A DNA stretch of 64,000 bases from Ruegeria denitrificans. Its GTDB lineage: Bacteria; Pseudomonadota; Alphaproteobacteria; Rhodobacterales; Rhodobacteraceae. The notes under the pieces were generated by a model. It worked only from the letters and a program-made list of their open reading frames with translations, was not told where the DNA came from and searched no databases. Positions 36,868 through 45,788 of this stretch are shown here, piece after piece. The position numbers were made by a program, and so were the translations under genes. Position 1 is the first letter of the stretch, and the number at the start of each line of letters is the position of its first letter. The stretch spans positions 124,001-188,000 of the forward strand of contig NZ_CYUD01000008.1 in NCBI RefSeq assembly GCF_001458295.1, written 5' to 3'.

Positions 36868-36900
36868 AACGCTGGCGCATGGGGGGCATGCGCCAGCGTT
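36868..36900. terminator. bidirectional terminator, 14-base perfect stem
   Basis: AACGCTGGCGCATG (36868-36881) and CATGCGCCAGCGTT (36887-36900) pair perfectly around GGGGG. A-rich and T-rich flanks make it usable from both sides. It separates the convergent Hint-fold and fadB-like genes. Confidence 0.88.
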
Positions 36901-36905
36901 TTCCT

Positions 36906-39107
36906 TTAGGCGGCTTTTGCTACGGGATTGAAGCGACCGTAGAAGGATTGACCCTTCTCGGCCATCTCACGCAGCAGCGGCGGGCAGGTGAAACGATCGC
37001 CATAGGCCTCGGCCATTTGATCACAACGCTCGGCCGCATAAGGCGTGCCGATGATGTCCAGCCAGCTGAGTGGACCGCCCGACCAAGGCGCAAAACCCCA
37101 ACCCAGGATCGCGCCCACATCGCCTTCGCGGATATCTTCCAGAACACCTTCTTCCAGTGCGCGAACAGCTTCCAGTACCTGAGCGAACATCAGACGTTCC
37201 TGCACTTCGATCAGGTCAGGCTGGTCTTCCGCATGCGGGTATTTCTCTTGCAGGCCTTTCCAGTATTCGACGCGCTTGCCTTTGTCGTCATAGTCGAAGA
37301 AGCCGGCATTTGCCTTGCGGCCTAGACGCCCCTGTTCTTCCATCCAGAAGATCAGATCATCCGAGGGGCTTTCCGGATAGGCGTCGCCCATCGCCGCCTT
37401 GGTGGCGCGGGCGATCTTGGCCCCCAGATCAATCGAGGTCTCATCGGTCAGCTGGATTGGCCCCACTGGGAAACCCAGCTGACGCGCGGCGTTGTCGATC
37501 AGTACGGGGTTCACACCCTCAGCGATCATCCGAACACCTTCGTTGATGTAAGGAATGATGCAGCGGTTGGCATAGAAGAAGCGTGCATCGTTGACCACAA
37601 TGGGCGTCTTCCTGATCTGGCGTACATAATCCAGCGCCTTGGCGACCGCGCGATCCCCGGTTTCCTTGCCCTTGATGATTTCGACCAGGAACATCTTTTC
37701 AACCGGTGAGAAGAAGTGGATACCGATGAACTGTTCAGGCCGCGAGGATGCTTTGGCCAGATCGGTGATCGGAAGGGTCGATGTATTCGAGGCAAAGATG
37801 CAATCCTCGGGGATGATCGCCTCGACCTTTTGGGTCATTTCGGCTTTGACGCCGGGGTCTTCGAACACGGCTTCGATGATCAGATCGCAGCCCTTCAGGT
37901 GATCAAGATCCGGGGTCGCGGTGATACGGCTCAACATGGCCTCTTTCTTTTCAGCCGTGACCTTGCCGCGCTTAATACCCTTGTCCAGATAGCTCTCGGT
38001 ATAGGCTTTGCCCTTGTCAGCGGCTTCCTGATCGCGGTCGACCAGAACAACTTCCATACCAGCCTGTGCCGAAACCAGAGCGATACCGGCCCCCATCATG
38101 CCCGCGCCCAGCACACCGACTTTGCTAACGCGCTGATCGGGCACATCCTTAGGACGCACCGCGCCTTTTTCCAGCGCTTCCTTGTTCAGGAACAGCGACC
38201 GGATCATCGCCGACGAAGATGGATTCATCAAGATCGAGGTGAACCACCGCGCCTCGATCCGCAGGGCGGTGTCAAAATCAACGAGCGCGCCTTCGTAGAT
38301 CGAACTCAGCAGCGCTTTGGCTGCCGGGAAAGCACCCTGGGTCTTGCCGTTCACCATGGCGTTGGCACCGACGAAGGTCATGAACCCAGCAGGGTGGTAG
38401 GGCGCACCGCCGGGCATCTTGTAACCCTTGGCATCCCACGGCTTGACCAGATCGGCGTCTTTTGCGTTCAGAACCCACTCTTTTGCAGCAGCTACCGGAT
38501 CGTCCGCCACGGCGTCGATCAACTGCGCGCTTTTGGCTTTGGCCGGGTCCATCATCTTGCCTTCCAGCAGGACAGGGGCCGACGCCATCGCGCCAACCAT
38601 GCGGCTAAAGCGCGTGGTGCCGCCGCCGCCGGGGAAGATGCCCAGCAAAATCTCGGGCAAACCGATCTTGGCCTTCGGGTTGCTGGTCATAACGCGGTGG
38701 TGACAGGCCAGCGCGATCTCGGTCCCGATCCCGGCGCAGGTGCCGTTGATGGCGCAGACAACCGGCTTGCCTCCTTTTTTGGTCTTAGGGTCCATGCCCG
38801 CCAGTTCCAGTTTACGCAGGATGTGGTGGCCGCCCATGACGAAATCAAACAGGGCTTGTGCCGGTTCGTCGCCTGCCTCCTCACGGATGGTGGCCAGCGT
38901 GCCCAGGTCCATGCCACCGGCAAATGAGCCTTCCTTGCCGCTGGTGATGACGATACCTTTGACCTCATCATCTTCCAACGCTTGATCGACCAGTGCACTG
39001 ACCAGTTCGAATGCCTCGCGGGTCATGACGTTCATGGATTTGCCCTGGGCGTCCCAGGTGATGAAGGCGACGCCGTCCGCGTCTTTGGTCAGAGTGAAAT
39101 CAGTCAT
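36906..39107 (-). CDS. fadB: fatty-acid oxidation multifunctional protein (enoyl-CoA hydratase/3-hydroxyacyl-CoA dehydrogenase)
   Basis: A 733-residue protein: crotonase domain at about 1-190 (SFAGGMDLGTL, INGTCAGIGTEIALACHHRV, EILLGIFPGGGGTTRFSR) and NAD-dependent dehydrogenase from about 325 (VGVLGAGMMGAGIALVSAQA, IFASNTSTLPITDLA, FIGIHFFSPVEKM), then the C-terminal dimerisation domain. It hydrates enoyl-CoA and oxidises the product. In-frame starts at 39107, 39113 and 39119 exist; 39107 follows GGAGA. It overlaps the upstream cupin gene by eight bases and lies in one unit with fadA. Confidence 0.94.
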   Translation of the reverse strand: MTDFTLTKDADGVAFITWDAQGKSMNVMTREAFELVSALVDQALEDDEVKGIVITSGKEGSFAGGMDLGTLATIREEAGDEPAQALFDFVMGGHHILRKLELAGMDPKTKKGGKPVVCAINGTCAGIGTEIALACHHRVMTSNPKAKIGLPEILLGIFPGGGGTTRFSRMVGAMASAPVLLEGKMMDPAKAKSAQLIDAVADDPVAAAKEWVLNAKDADLVKPWDAKGYKMPGGAPYHPAGFMTFVGANAMVNGKTQGAFPAAKALLSSIYEGALVDFDTALRIEARWFTSILMNPSSSAMIRSLFLNKEALEKGAVRPKDVPDQRVSKVGVLGAGMMGAGIALVSAQAGMEVVLVDRDQEAADKGKAYTESYLDKGIKRGKVTAEKKEAMLSRITATPDLDHLKGCDLIIEAVFEDPGVKAEMTQKVEAIIPEDCIFASNTSTLPITDLAKASSRPEQFIGIHFFSPVEKMFLVEIIKGKETGDRAVAKALDYVRQIRKTPIVVNDARFFYANRCIIPYINEGVRMIAEGVNPVLIDNAARQLGFPVGPIQLTDETSIDLGAKIARATKAAMGDAYPESPSDDLIFWMEEQGRLGRKANAGFFDYDDKGKRVEYWKGLQEKYPHAEDQPDLIEVQERLMFAQVLEAVRALEEGVLEDIREGDVGAILGWGFAPWSGGPLSWLDIIGTPYAAERCDQMAEAYGDRFTCPPLLREMAEKGQSFYGRFNPVAKAA

Positions 39108-39588
39108 TGTCATCTCCAATCTGGTCAGCCGTCAGCGGGCTGCCATCCTTGCGGGTGAAGGCGAAGCCGTTTTCGTCATCCTTCACCATCATGTCTATGT
39201 CGCTGTAATAGCCGGTCTCGGTCGGGGTCCGTGTGCCCACGACCAAAAAGGTCATGGGCGCATCGGTTTTGTTCACGAGGTGATGGCCATTGGCCTCACC
39301 TGCAGGCCAAGTGGCGCAATCGCCGGGCTGCAAGTCATGCTCGCCATCGTCGTCGATCAGCGTGCAACTGCCGCTGAGGATGATGGCAAACTCGTCCTGC
39401 TCCATGTGGTAGTGGCGCAGCGAGGACATGCCCTGCGGTTCCAGCCGCACGATGTTGACCCCGTATTGGGTCAACCCGCCCGCATCACCCACGCGCTGCA
39501 CGAAACGACCAGCAGTCGCCTCGGCCAGCTTGCCGGGGTAGGATGAGCCGCCCTTGAATGGGATCTGAGAAAGGTCCAGCTTGGGCAT
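39100..39588 (-). CDS. cupin domain protein
   Basis: A 162-residue single-domain cupin. SLRHYHMEQDEFAIILSG contains the motif 1 His pair and Glu, and GDCATWPAGEANGHHLVN motif 2 with its His, so metal binding is expected. It starts on the TGATG overlap with fadA and runs into fadB, so it is translated with both. A role in acyl-CoA metabolism is implied only by position; such proteins may be isomerases, dioxygenases or binding proteins. Confidence 0.85.
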   Translation of the reverse strand: MPKLDLSQIPFKGGSSYPGKLAEATAGRFVQRVGDAGGLTQYGVNIVRLEPQGMSSLRHYHMEQDEFAIILSGSCTLIDDDGEHDLQPGDCATWPAGEANGHHLVNKTDAPMTFLVVGTRTPTETGYYSDIDMMVKDDENGFAFTRKDGSPLTADQIGDDND

Positions 39589-40799
39589 CAGACGCGCTCG
39601 ATAACGGTTGCCGCACCCATGCCGGATGCGATGCAGAGCGTGGCCAGACCGGTTTCCTTGTCCTGACGCTCAAGCTCATCCAGCAGCGTGCCGATGATCA
39701 TCGCACCGGTCGCGCCCAGAGGGTGCCCCATCGCGATTGAGCCGCCGTTGGGATTGACCAGCGCCGGGTCGACATCAAACGCCTGTTGGAACCGCAACAC
39801 GACCGAGGCGAAGGCTTCGTTCACTTCGAACAGGTCCAGATCGCTGATCTTCATGCCATTGTCGGCGAGGATCTTCTCGGTCACCGGAACTGGACCGGTC
39901 AGCATGATCGTCGGATCAGTGCCAATTTTAGCGGTTGCCTTGATGCGGGCACGCGGCTTGAGGCCGTATTTCTCACCGAATTCCTTGTTACCAATCAGTA
40001 CAGCAGCCGCACCGTCCACGATGCCCGAGCTGTTGCCAGCATGGTGGATGTGGTTGATCCGCTCAAGATGCGGGTATTTGATCATCGCGACCTTATCGAA
40101 GCCCGGCATCTGCTCACCCATCATCGCGAACGAGGGGTTCAGCGCGCCAAGGCTCTGCATGTCGGTGCCGGGGCGCATGTATTCGTCGCGGTCCAGAATG
40201 GTCAGGCCGTTTTGATCCTTGATAGTGATGACCGACTTTTCGAACCGGTTGTCTTCCCAAGCGGCGGCTGCACGTTTCTGCGATTCAACCGCCAGAGCAT
40301 CCGCATCGTCACGGCTGAACCCATACTCAGTGGCGATAATGTCGGCCGAGATACCCTGCGGCACGAAATAGGTGTCCATGGCCAACGTCGGGTCAACGGC
40401 AATCGCCGCACCGTCGCTGCCCATGGCGACACGCCCCATCATTTCTACGCCACCAGCGATATAAGCTTCACCTGCGCCGCCTTTGACTTGGTTTGCTGCC
40501 AGATTCACAGCCTCCATCCCGGAGGCACAAAAGCGGTTGATCGCCAGACCGGGGATCGACTGATCCAGATCCGAGGCCAAGACCGCTGAGCGGGCGAGAC
40601 AGCCGCCTTGCTCCATCACCTGCGTGACGTTGCCCCAGATCACGTCCTCAACGGCGTGGCCTTCCAGATTGTTGCGTTCTTTCATCGCGTTCAGGGTCAA
40701 GGCGGACAGGCGCACCGAGGTCACCTCGTGCAGGCTGCCATCTTTGCGGCCTTTGCCGCGCGGGGTGCGCAGGGCGTCATAAATATAAGCTTCGGTCAT
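39588..40799 (-). CDS. fadA: acetyl-CoA C-acyltransferase (3-ketoacyl-CoA thiolase)
   Basis: A 403-residue thiolase. Cys91 in INRFCASGMEAVNLAAN is the acyl-carrying nucleophile, NPNGGSIAMGHPLGATGAM near the end holds the His, and LCIASGMGAA the second Cys. It performs the last, thiolytic step of beta-oxidation. The ATG at 40799 is chosen because MTEAYIYDALRTPRGKG is the common start for this family. Downstream genes overlap it directly. Confidence 0.95.
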   Translation of the reverse strand: MTEAYIYDALRTPRGKGRKDGSLHEVTSVRLSALTLNAMKERNNLEGHAVEDVIWGNVTQVMEQGGCLARSAVLASDLDQSIPGLAINRFCASGMEAVNLAANQVKGGAGEAYIAGGVEMMGRVAMGSDGAAIAVDPTLAMDTYFVPQGISADIIATEYGFSRDDADALAVESQKRAAAAWEDNRFEKSVITIKDQNGLTILDRDEYMRPGTDMQSLGALNPSFAMMGEQMPGFDKVAMIKYPHLERINHIHHAGNSSGIVDGAAAVLIGNKEFGEKYGLKPRARIKATAKIGTDPTIMLTGPVPVTEKILADNGMKISDLDLFEVNEAFASVVLRFQQAFDVDPALVNPNGGSIAMGHPLGATGAMIIGTLLDELERQDKETGLATLCIASGMGAATVIERV

Positions 40800-40810
40800 G
40801 GGTCTTCTCC

Positions 40811-41449
40811 TCAAGCTCGATCCGACGGTTTGCCGGGCATCAGGTCATAGGGGTGTTTCCAACCCGGCTGTTCGCTAAGGCGCGTCAGCCAGGCGTCGAT
40901 TTGGGGCCAGTCGGCACGGTCAAAGCCGAATGGTTCGGGGTAATACAGGTAACCGCAACAGCTGATATCGGCGTTGGTCATGCCATCACCTACGATCCAG
41001 TCACGGCCACTTAAATGGTCGTTCAAAACTTGATAGGCCGCCTTCAAGCGCCCTTGGTTAAAGGCGATGACATCCGGGTTGCGGTGCTTTTCGGGCAGGA
41101 AGTTGATCAGGAATCGGGTCAACCCAGCCATTGAGCTGAGTTTGTGATTGTCCCACAGAACCCAGCGGAAAATCTCGTAATTCTCGTCACGGTCTTTGCC
41201 GCCGAACTTACCCGATTTCTCGGTCACATAGGCCTGAATGGCACCGGATTGCGTGGTACGGAAATCGCCATCGATCAGCACGGGTGCTTCGCCCATCTCG
41301 TTGACGTCGGCACGATATTCTGGCGTGCGGGTCTCACCGTTGAAGAAATCGACAAAGACAGGCTCCCAGTCCAGCCCTGACATCTCAAGCGCCAGTGCGG
41401 CCTTGTAGGAATTCCCGCTCTCTCCGAAACAGTGAAGTTTTATGATCAT
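40811..41449 (-). CDS. glutathione S-transferase family protein
   Basis: A 212-residue two-domain protein: thioredoxin-like N-terminus (MIIKLHCFGESGNSYKAALA, the SGNSYK segment near the glutathione site, and EAPVLIDGDFRTTQSGAIQA with its TQSGAI motif) and a helical C-terminal domain. The ATG at 41449 sits directly before the first strand. Twelve bases separate it from fadA, so it is in the same unit. Function beyond glutathione binding is unknown. Confidence 0.88.
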   Translation of the reverse strand: MIIKLHCFGESGNSYKAALALEMSGLDWEPVFVDFFNGETRTPEYRADVNEMGEAPVLIDGDFRTTQSGAIQAYVTEKSGKFGGKDRDENYEIFRWVLWDNHKLSSMAGLTRFLINFLPEKHRNPDVIAFNQGRLKAAYQVLNDHLSGRDWIVGDGMTNADISCCGYLYYPEPFGFDRADWPQIDAWLTRLSEQPGWKHPYDLMPGKPSDRA

Positions 41450-41580
41450 GCGATCGCCCCTCCCAAGGCGCATGGTGCAGTGCCGCAAGCTGCGTATTTC
41501 GAGAAAGCCGAACCGGCATAACCGATATGGGGTTCGTCTTGCTGAAAACACGCACACCATCGTGGGTGTGAATGAAACTG

Positions 41581-41793
41581 TCAGCGCTTGCGCGCCTCAA
41601 GCTCGGTGTTGAATTCGCGAAGTTTGCGGGTCAGCTTGTCCTCATTGATAACGCTGTTGAAATTCTCGAACAGAAAGGACAGCGCCTCACCTTCGTCCAA
41701 TCCGGCCTCGCGCGCGAAGCCGCGCAGCTTACGATAGCTGTCTTCGGTCATTGCGACCGGAAAGCGGCGGGTCAGGCGAAAACGTTTTGGCAT
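41581..41793 (-). CDS. small protein, ribbon-helix-helix-like
   Basis: A 70-residue basic protein. RRFPVAMTEDSYRKLRGFAR and DEGEALSFLFENF give a strand followed by two helices, as in RHH DNA-binding proteins, with a further charged helix at the end. It is between the acyl-CoA dehydrogenase and GST genes on the same strand. DNA binding is an inference from the strand-helix-helix pattern only. Confidence 0.65.
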   Translation of the reverse strand: MPKRFRLTRRFPVAMTEDSYRKLRGFAREAGLDEGEALSFLFENFNSVINEDKLTRKLREFNTELEARKR

Positions 41794-41848
41794 TGTCTCT
41801 CCTTCGAAAGTCCGGCCTCGGGGGTAGGGCCCCAAGGCCGGATTAGTT

Positions 41849-43630
41849 TCAGAAGTTGGCAGCCTCTAGCGCCATGACCGTATCCGCGCCGGTCTGGATG
41901 CGCGCCAGATGCATGCCCGTGGCAGGCAGGCGGCGGGCCATGTAGAAGCGGCCGGTGTTGATCTTGGTCTCGTAGAACTCTTTGTCCGACGCACCACCAT
42001 CCAGCGCGTCTTGCGCCGCCTTGGCCATCTGCGCCCACATCAGGCCCAAGCAGACATGGCCGAACATGTGCATAAAGTCATACGAACCAGACAGCGCGTT
42101 GTTGGGGTTCTTCATCCCTTCCTGCATAAAATACATGCCGGCAGCCTGAAGATCCTTGGACGCGGCCTTCAGCGGTTCGATGAACGCCTTATCATAAGCC
42201 TCATCTTTGCCGCCGTTTTCCTTGCAGAAGGATTTGACCATCTCGAAAAACGCCATGACGTGCTTGCCGCCGTCCTGCGCCAGCTTACGACCGACCAGGT
42301 CCAGCGCCTGAACGCCATTGGCGCCTTCATAGATCATCGCGATGCGGGCGTCGCGGGTGTATTGCGACATGCCCCATTCTTCGATGTAACCGTGGCCGCC
42401 ATAGACCTGCTGCGCCTGAACGGTCATGTCGTAGCCTTCATCCGTCAGGAAGCCCTTGATAACCGGCGTCAGCAGCGAGATCAGCCCGTCCGCGTCCTTG
42501 TCACCTGAACGGTGCGCCTTGTCGATCATCGTCGCGCCCCAAAGGATGAACGCGCGGGCCCCTTCGGTGAAGCTTTTCTGATCCATCAAATTGCGGCGGA
42601 TATCGGGATGAACGATCAGCGGATCGGCGGGACCGTCCGGGTTCTTCACCCCGGTGACATCACGACCCTGCAGGCGGTCCTTGGCGTATTCCAAGGCGTT
42701 CTGGAACGCGGCTTCGGCCTGAGACAGCCCTTGCATGCCCACACCCAGACGCGCTTCGTTCATCATTGTGAACATGGCACGCATGCCCTTGTGTTCCTCG
42801 CCCAGCAGCCAGCCGGTGGCTTCGTCATAGTTCATCACACAGGTCGAGTTGCCGTGGATGCCCATTTTCTCTTCGATTTTGCCGACCGAGACGCCGTTGC
42901 GCTCACCCAGTGACCCGTCTTCGTTCACGATGAACTTGGGCACGATAAAGAGAGAAACACCCTTGATCCCCTCGGGGCTGCCGGGGATTTTCGCCAGCAC
43001 AAGGTGGATGATGTTGTCGGCCATGTCGTGATCGCCGGCCGAGATAAAGATTTTCTGGCCGGAAATCTTATAGCTGCCATCGCCCTGGGGTTCCGCTTTG
43101 GTGCGCATCAGGCCCAGATCGGTGCCGCAATGCGGTTCGGTCAGGTTCATGGTGCCAGTCCATTCGCAGCTGACCATGTTGGGCAGGTACTTGTTCTTCT
43201 GCTCGTCCGAACCATGCGCCAGAATGGCCGAGGCCGCGCCATGGGTCAGGCCCTGATACATCGTAAAGGCTTGGTTCGCGCCCGAGAACATCTCGCCCAC
43301 AGCCGTGCCGATAACGTAAGGCATATTCTGGCCGCCATACTCTTCGGGCATGTCGAGGCCAGTCCAACCGCCTTCTTTCATCTGCTCGAAAGCGTCCTTG
43401 AAGCCCGTGGGCGTGTACACGATGCCATTTTCCAACCGGCATCCTTCGGTGTCACCCACCACGTTCAACGGATGAAGTACATTGGCTGCGACCTTGCCAG
43501 CCTCTTCCAGAACCGCACCGGTGAATTCGGATTCCAGTTCGCTGTACCCCGGAATATCCGAGTCTGAGATTTTCAGAACATCGTGCAGAATGAACTGAGT
43601 GTCTTTTGTTGGCGCGTTGTAGACGGGCAT
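41849..43630 (-). CDS. acyl-CoA dehydrogenase
   Basis: A 593-residue acyl-CoA dehydrogenase of the long type with an extra C-terminal helical domain. [20 protein letters not shown] and [14 protein letters not shown] form the FAD and substrate middle domain; [20 protein letters not shown] is the signature that carries the catalytic Glu. It catalyses the first oxidation of beta-oxidation, passing electrons to ETF. Between fadAB-like genes and two MerR regulators it completes a functional pathway set. Confidence 0.94.
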   Translation of the reverse strand: MPVYNAPTKDTQFILHDVLKISDSDIPGYSELESEFTGAVLEEAGKVAANVLHPLNVVGDTEGCRLENGIVYTPTGFKDAFEQMKEGGWTGLDMPEEYGGQNMPYVIGTAVGEMFSGANQAFTMYQGLTHGAASAILAHGSDEQKNKYLPNMVSCEWTGTMNLTEPHCGTDLGLMRTKAEPQGDGSYKISGQKIFISAGDHDMADNIIHLVLAKIPGSPEGIKGVSLFIVPKFIVNEDGSLGERNGVSVGKIEEKMGIHGNSTCVMNYDEATGWLLGEEHKGMRAMFTMMNEARLGVGMQGLSQAEAAFQNALEYAKDRLQGRDVTGVKNPDGPADPLIVHPDIRRNLMDQKSFTEGARAFILWGATMIDKAHRSGDKDADGLISLLTPVIKGFLTDEGYDMTVQAQQVYGGHGYIEEWGMSQYTRDARIAMIYEGANGVQALDLVGRKLAQDGGKHVMAFFEMVKSFCKENGGKDEAYDKAFIEPLKAASKDLQAAGMYFMQEGMKNPNNALSGSYDFMHMFGHVCLGLMWAQMAKAAQDALDGGASDKEFYETKINTGRFYMARRLPATGMHLARIQTGADTVMALEAANF

Positions 43631-43676
43631 TTGAAGCTCCCTTAAATTCAGATGTCCGGGGATTGGGCCGCCAGAG

Positions 43677-44078
43677 TTACTCGGCGGCTTTGTTCTCGTT
43701 CTTCATCGAGGCGATGACTTTTTCGCCCCAGCGCAACTGCTCTTTCAGATCGTCAATGGCTTGCGTCAGTTCTTCGCGGCGGGCTTCCATATCCGCCAGA
43801 CGTTCCCGCGCGATTTCAAACGTACGGGTCATCTGGGTCATTTGCTGGTCGCCGACATGGTACAGGTCCAGCAGTTGCCGGATCTCCTCCAAGCTAAAGC
43901 CAAAGCGCTTGCCGCGCAGGATCAGTTTAAGGCGCGCCCGGTCACGTTTGGTGAACAGACGTTTCTGGCCCTCGCGGATCGGAAACAAAAGTTCCTTGGC
44001 CTCGTAAAATCGCAATGTGCGCGGCGTGACGTCGTAGGCCTCGCACATTTCACGGATGGTCATCAGATCTTCGGTCAT
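43677..44078 (-). CDS. MerR family regulator 1
   Basis: A 133-residue MerR protein: winged helix-turn-helix at 1-75 ([40 protein letters not shown]) and a coiled coil to the end. It lacks the C-terminal Cys pattern of metal sensors, so an organic ligand such as an acyl-CoA is likelier, as in the LiuR/PsrA-type regulators of acyl-CoA catabolism. It lies 46 bases before the acyl-CoA dehydrogenase gene. It is a paralogue of the next MerR. Confidence 0.9.
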   Translation of the reverse strand: MTEDLMTIREMCEAYDVTPRTLRFYEAKELLFPIREGQKRLFTKRDRARLKLILRGKRFGFSLEEIRQLLDLYHVGDQQMTQMTRTFEIARERLADMEARREELTQAIDDLKEQLRWGEKVIASMKNENKAAE

Positions 44079-44365
44079 GGTTTCAGCACTCTTGTCACTG
44101 GCGTCTATCAAAGTCAGGTGCGCAGTTGATGCGCACGTTACAACACGTAGATGACGTTCACGTAATGCAAACGCTACGTCACTATGAAAGTTGACGTGGC
44201 ATCCTCTCGCGTCAAGGTGCGGATAACGCCCAATTGAAGACATTACGTAACGGAATTTCGCCGAGAGGAGCGGGCTGCCATCTAGCGCCCAACATCAGCT
44301 TCGGCGCAAGGCTGTGATGCCGGACTGTTCTGAAGGTAGGTGTGACCGTTCGATTCCGCCGGGGA
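44079..44365. promoter_or_regulatory. ACGT-rich operator-like region between the two MerR genes
   Basis: This 287-base gap contains several ACGT-centred words: TGACGTTCACGTAA at 44152-44165, GCTACGTCAC near 44173-44182, TTGACGTGG near 44191 and the palindrome TTACGTAA at 44243-44250. LiuR-type MerR proteins recognise ACGT-containing palindromes, so autoregulation and control of the oxidation operon is plausible. No gene is seen. Confidence 0.55.
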
Positions 44366-44734
44366 TCAGCCCAGAGATTTCACGGTCTGGTCGCGCAAGC
44401 GCTGAAGTTCTTCCATCGCCTCGTCAAGCTGTTGACGCTGCTTTATGAGCTCTGGCATCTGCCGATCCGCGAGTTTTATGAACTCGGCCATTTGCGCCTG
44501 ATTTCCCTGATCTTCATAGATCAGCAGCCACTGGCGGATTTCTTCCAGAGAAAATCCAAACAGGCGCCCGCGCAGGATCAACTTCATGCGCGCGCATTCC
44601 CGCGGCCCGTAATAACGAGAGCGGCCTTCGCGTTCAGGCTGCAGCAGTTCGATGTATTCGTAATAACGCAAGGTGCGCTTGGTTACGTCGAACTCGTCGC
44701 ACATCTCGTTTAATGACAAACGGTTGTCAGTCAT
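44366..44734 (-). CDS. MerR family regulator 2
   Basis: A 122-residue MerR protein closely related to regulator 1: SLNEMCDEFDVTKRTLRYYE and [20 protein letters not shown] align residue by residue with it. The C-terminal coiled coil follows with no sensor Cys. The pair probably arose by duplication and may form hetero- or homodimers on similar sites. Start at 44734 leaves the usual short N-terminus; it is divergent from the thioesterase genes. Confidence 0.9.
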   Translation of the reverse strand: MTDNRLSLNEMCDEFDVTKRTLRYYEYIELLQPEREGRSRYYGPRECARMKLILRGRLFGFSLEEIRQWLLIYEDQGNQAQMAEFIKLADRQMPELIKQRQQLDEAMEELQRLRDQTVKSLG

Positions 44735-44847
44735 TCGCGGCCTCCTCAGCAGCAAACTAGGGCGTCGTGGCGCCAAGCGCAACAGGCGGTCTTGCGCTTT
44801 TGCAGGGTGCAGGCTCATAAAGGGCGGAATTCAAAGGACATGCAAAC

Positions 44848-45267
44848 ATGGTCGACAAAGTAGAGATTGCACGCCAGTTCATTGAGGCGATTCCGCATGC
44901 AAAAGCGCTTGGTCTGAAGTTGACGACAATCGGTGATGGCGAAGCGGAAATCTCAATGCCCTATAATGCGGATCTGGTCGGAGACCCCAGAACAGGCGTT
45001 ATCCACGGTGGTGCCGTGTTTGCCGCGCTGGACACGTGTTGTGGTGCGGCGGTCATGTCCCACCCGTCTGCCCCTGGCGGGACAGCCACAATTGACCTGA
45101 GAATTAACTATATGCGGGCTGCGACGCCGGGGCAGAGCATCATCGCGCATGCCACTTGCTATCACATCACCCGCAACGTCGCGTTTGTCCGGGCGACCGC
45201 GATGGATGAAGATCAAAAACTTCCGGTCGCAACAGCGGCGGGCGCCTTCACGGTGGAGGGATTGTGA
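44848..45267 (+). CDS. PaaI family hotdog thioesterase 1
   Basis: A 139-residue hotdog protein. GDPRTGVIHGGAVFAALDTC contains the HGGAxxxxxD motif of PaaI thioesterases with the catalytic Asp, and TIDLRINYMRAATPGQSIIA the second conserved strand. It hydrolyses acyl-CoA to free acid and CoA. AAAGGA precedes the ATG. It overlaps the next thioesterase gene, so the pair may act as a heteromer. Confidence 0.9.
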   Translation: MVDKVEIARQFIEAIPHAKALGLKLTTIGDGEAEISMPYNADLVGDPRTGVIHGGAVFAALDTCCGAAVMSHPSAPGGTATIDLRINYMRAATPGQSIIAHATCYHITRNVAFVRATAMDEDQKLPVATAAGAFTVEGL

Positions 45268-45785
45268 TGGCGCGTCCTCGTCCAGAACCCATGCAGGTGG
45301 TCAAGCAACGCCGCGATGCGGCGCTGAAGGCGATTGTCGACGGCGTACCGTATATCCGTTTTCTCAATATCACCTTCGACCGTCGAGGTGATGAACTGAC
45401 CGGTGTGCTGAACTTTGACGATAAGCTGATCGGGAATCCTTTGCTCCCTGCACTGCATGGGGGGGTTACAGCAGCGTTTCTTGAGGTGACGGCGGTTATC
45501 ACCCTCAGTTGGGAGCATTTCTTTCCCCGCATTGAAAGCGGTGAGATCGACCCGGAAGAACTGTTCAATGCTGACGCAGTGAGATTTCCAAAAACCGTTG
45601 ATTTTACGGTTGATTACCTGCGCTCGGGTTTGCCCCGTGACGCTTATGCCCGCGCCTTCGTCAGTCGATCCGGTCGGCGCTATGCCTCGGTACGGGTCGA
45701 GGCCTGGCAAGACAATCATGCGCGCCCGATTGCGCAAGCTACGGGGCATTTCCTGATGCCGCAGCCGAAGGTGGAAAGTGAGTAA
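45267..45785 (+). CDS. PaaI family hotdog thioesterase 2
   Basis: A 172-residue hotdog protein. LPALHGGVTAAFLEVTAVIT is the PaaI motif, but Glu replaces the usual Asp, and VDFTVDYLRSGLPRDAYARA the next strand. It overlaps thioesterase 1 by one base and has GGAGGG upstream. Tandem hotdogs next to a beta-oxidation cluster suggest CoA recycling from dead-end acyl-CoAs. Confidence 0.87.
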   Translation: MARPRPEPMQVVKQRRDAALKAIVDGVPYIRFLNITFDRRGDELTGVLNFDDKLIGNPLLPALHGGVTAAFLEVTAVITLSWEHFFPRIESGEIDPEELFNADAVRFPKTVDFTVDYLRSGLPRDAYARAFVSRSGRRYASVRVEAWQDNHARPIAQATGHFLMPQPKVESE

Positions 45786-45788
45786 CCC

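Noticed and set aside
37716..38927. 403-residue plus-strand frame within the fadB-like gene
   Set aside because: Antisense to a well-conserved gene; typical of long mirror frames in high-GC DNA.
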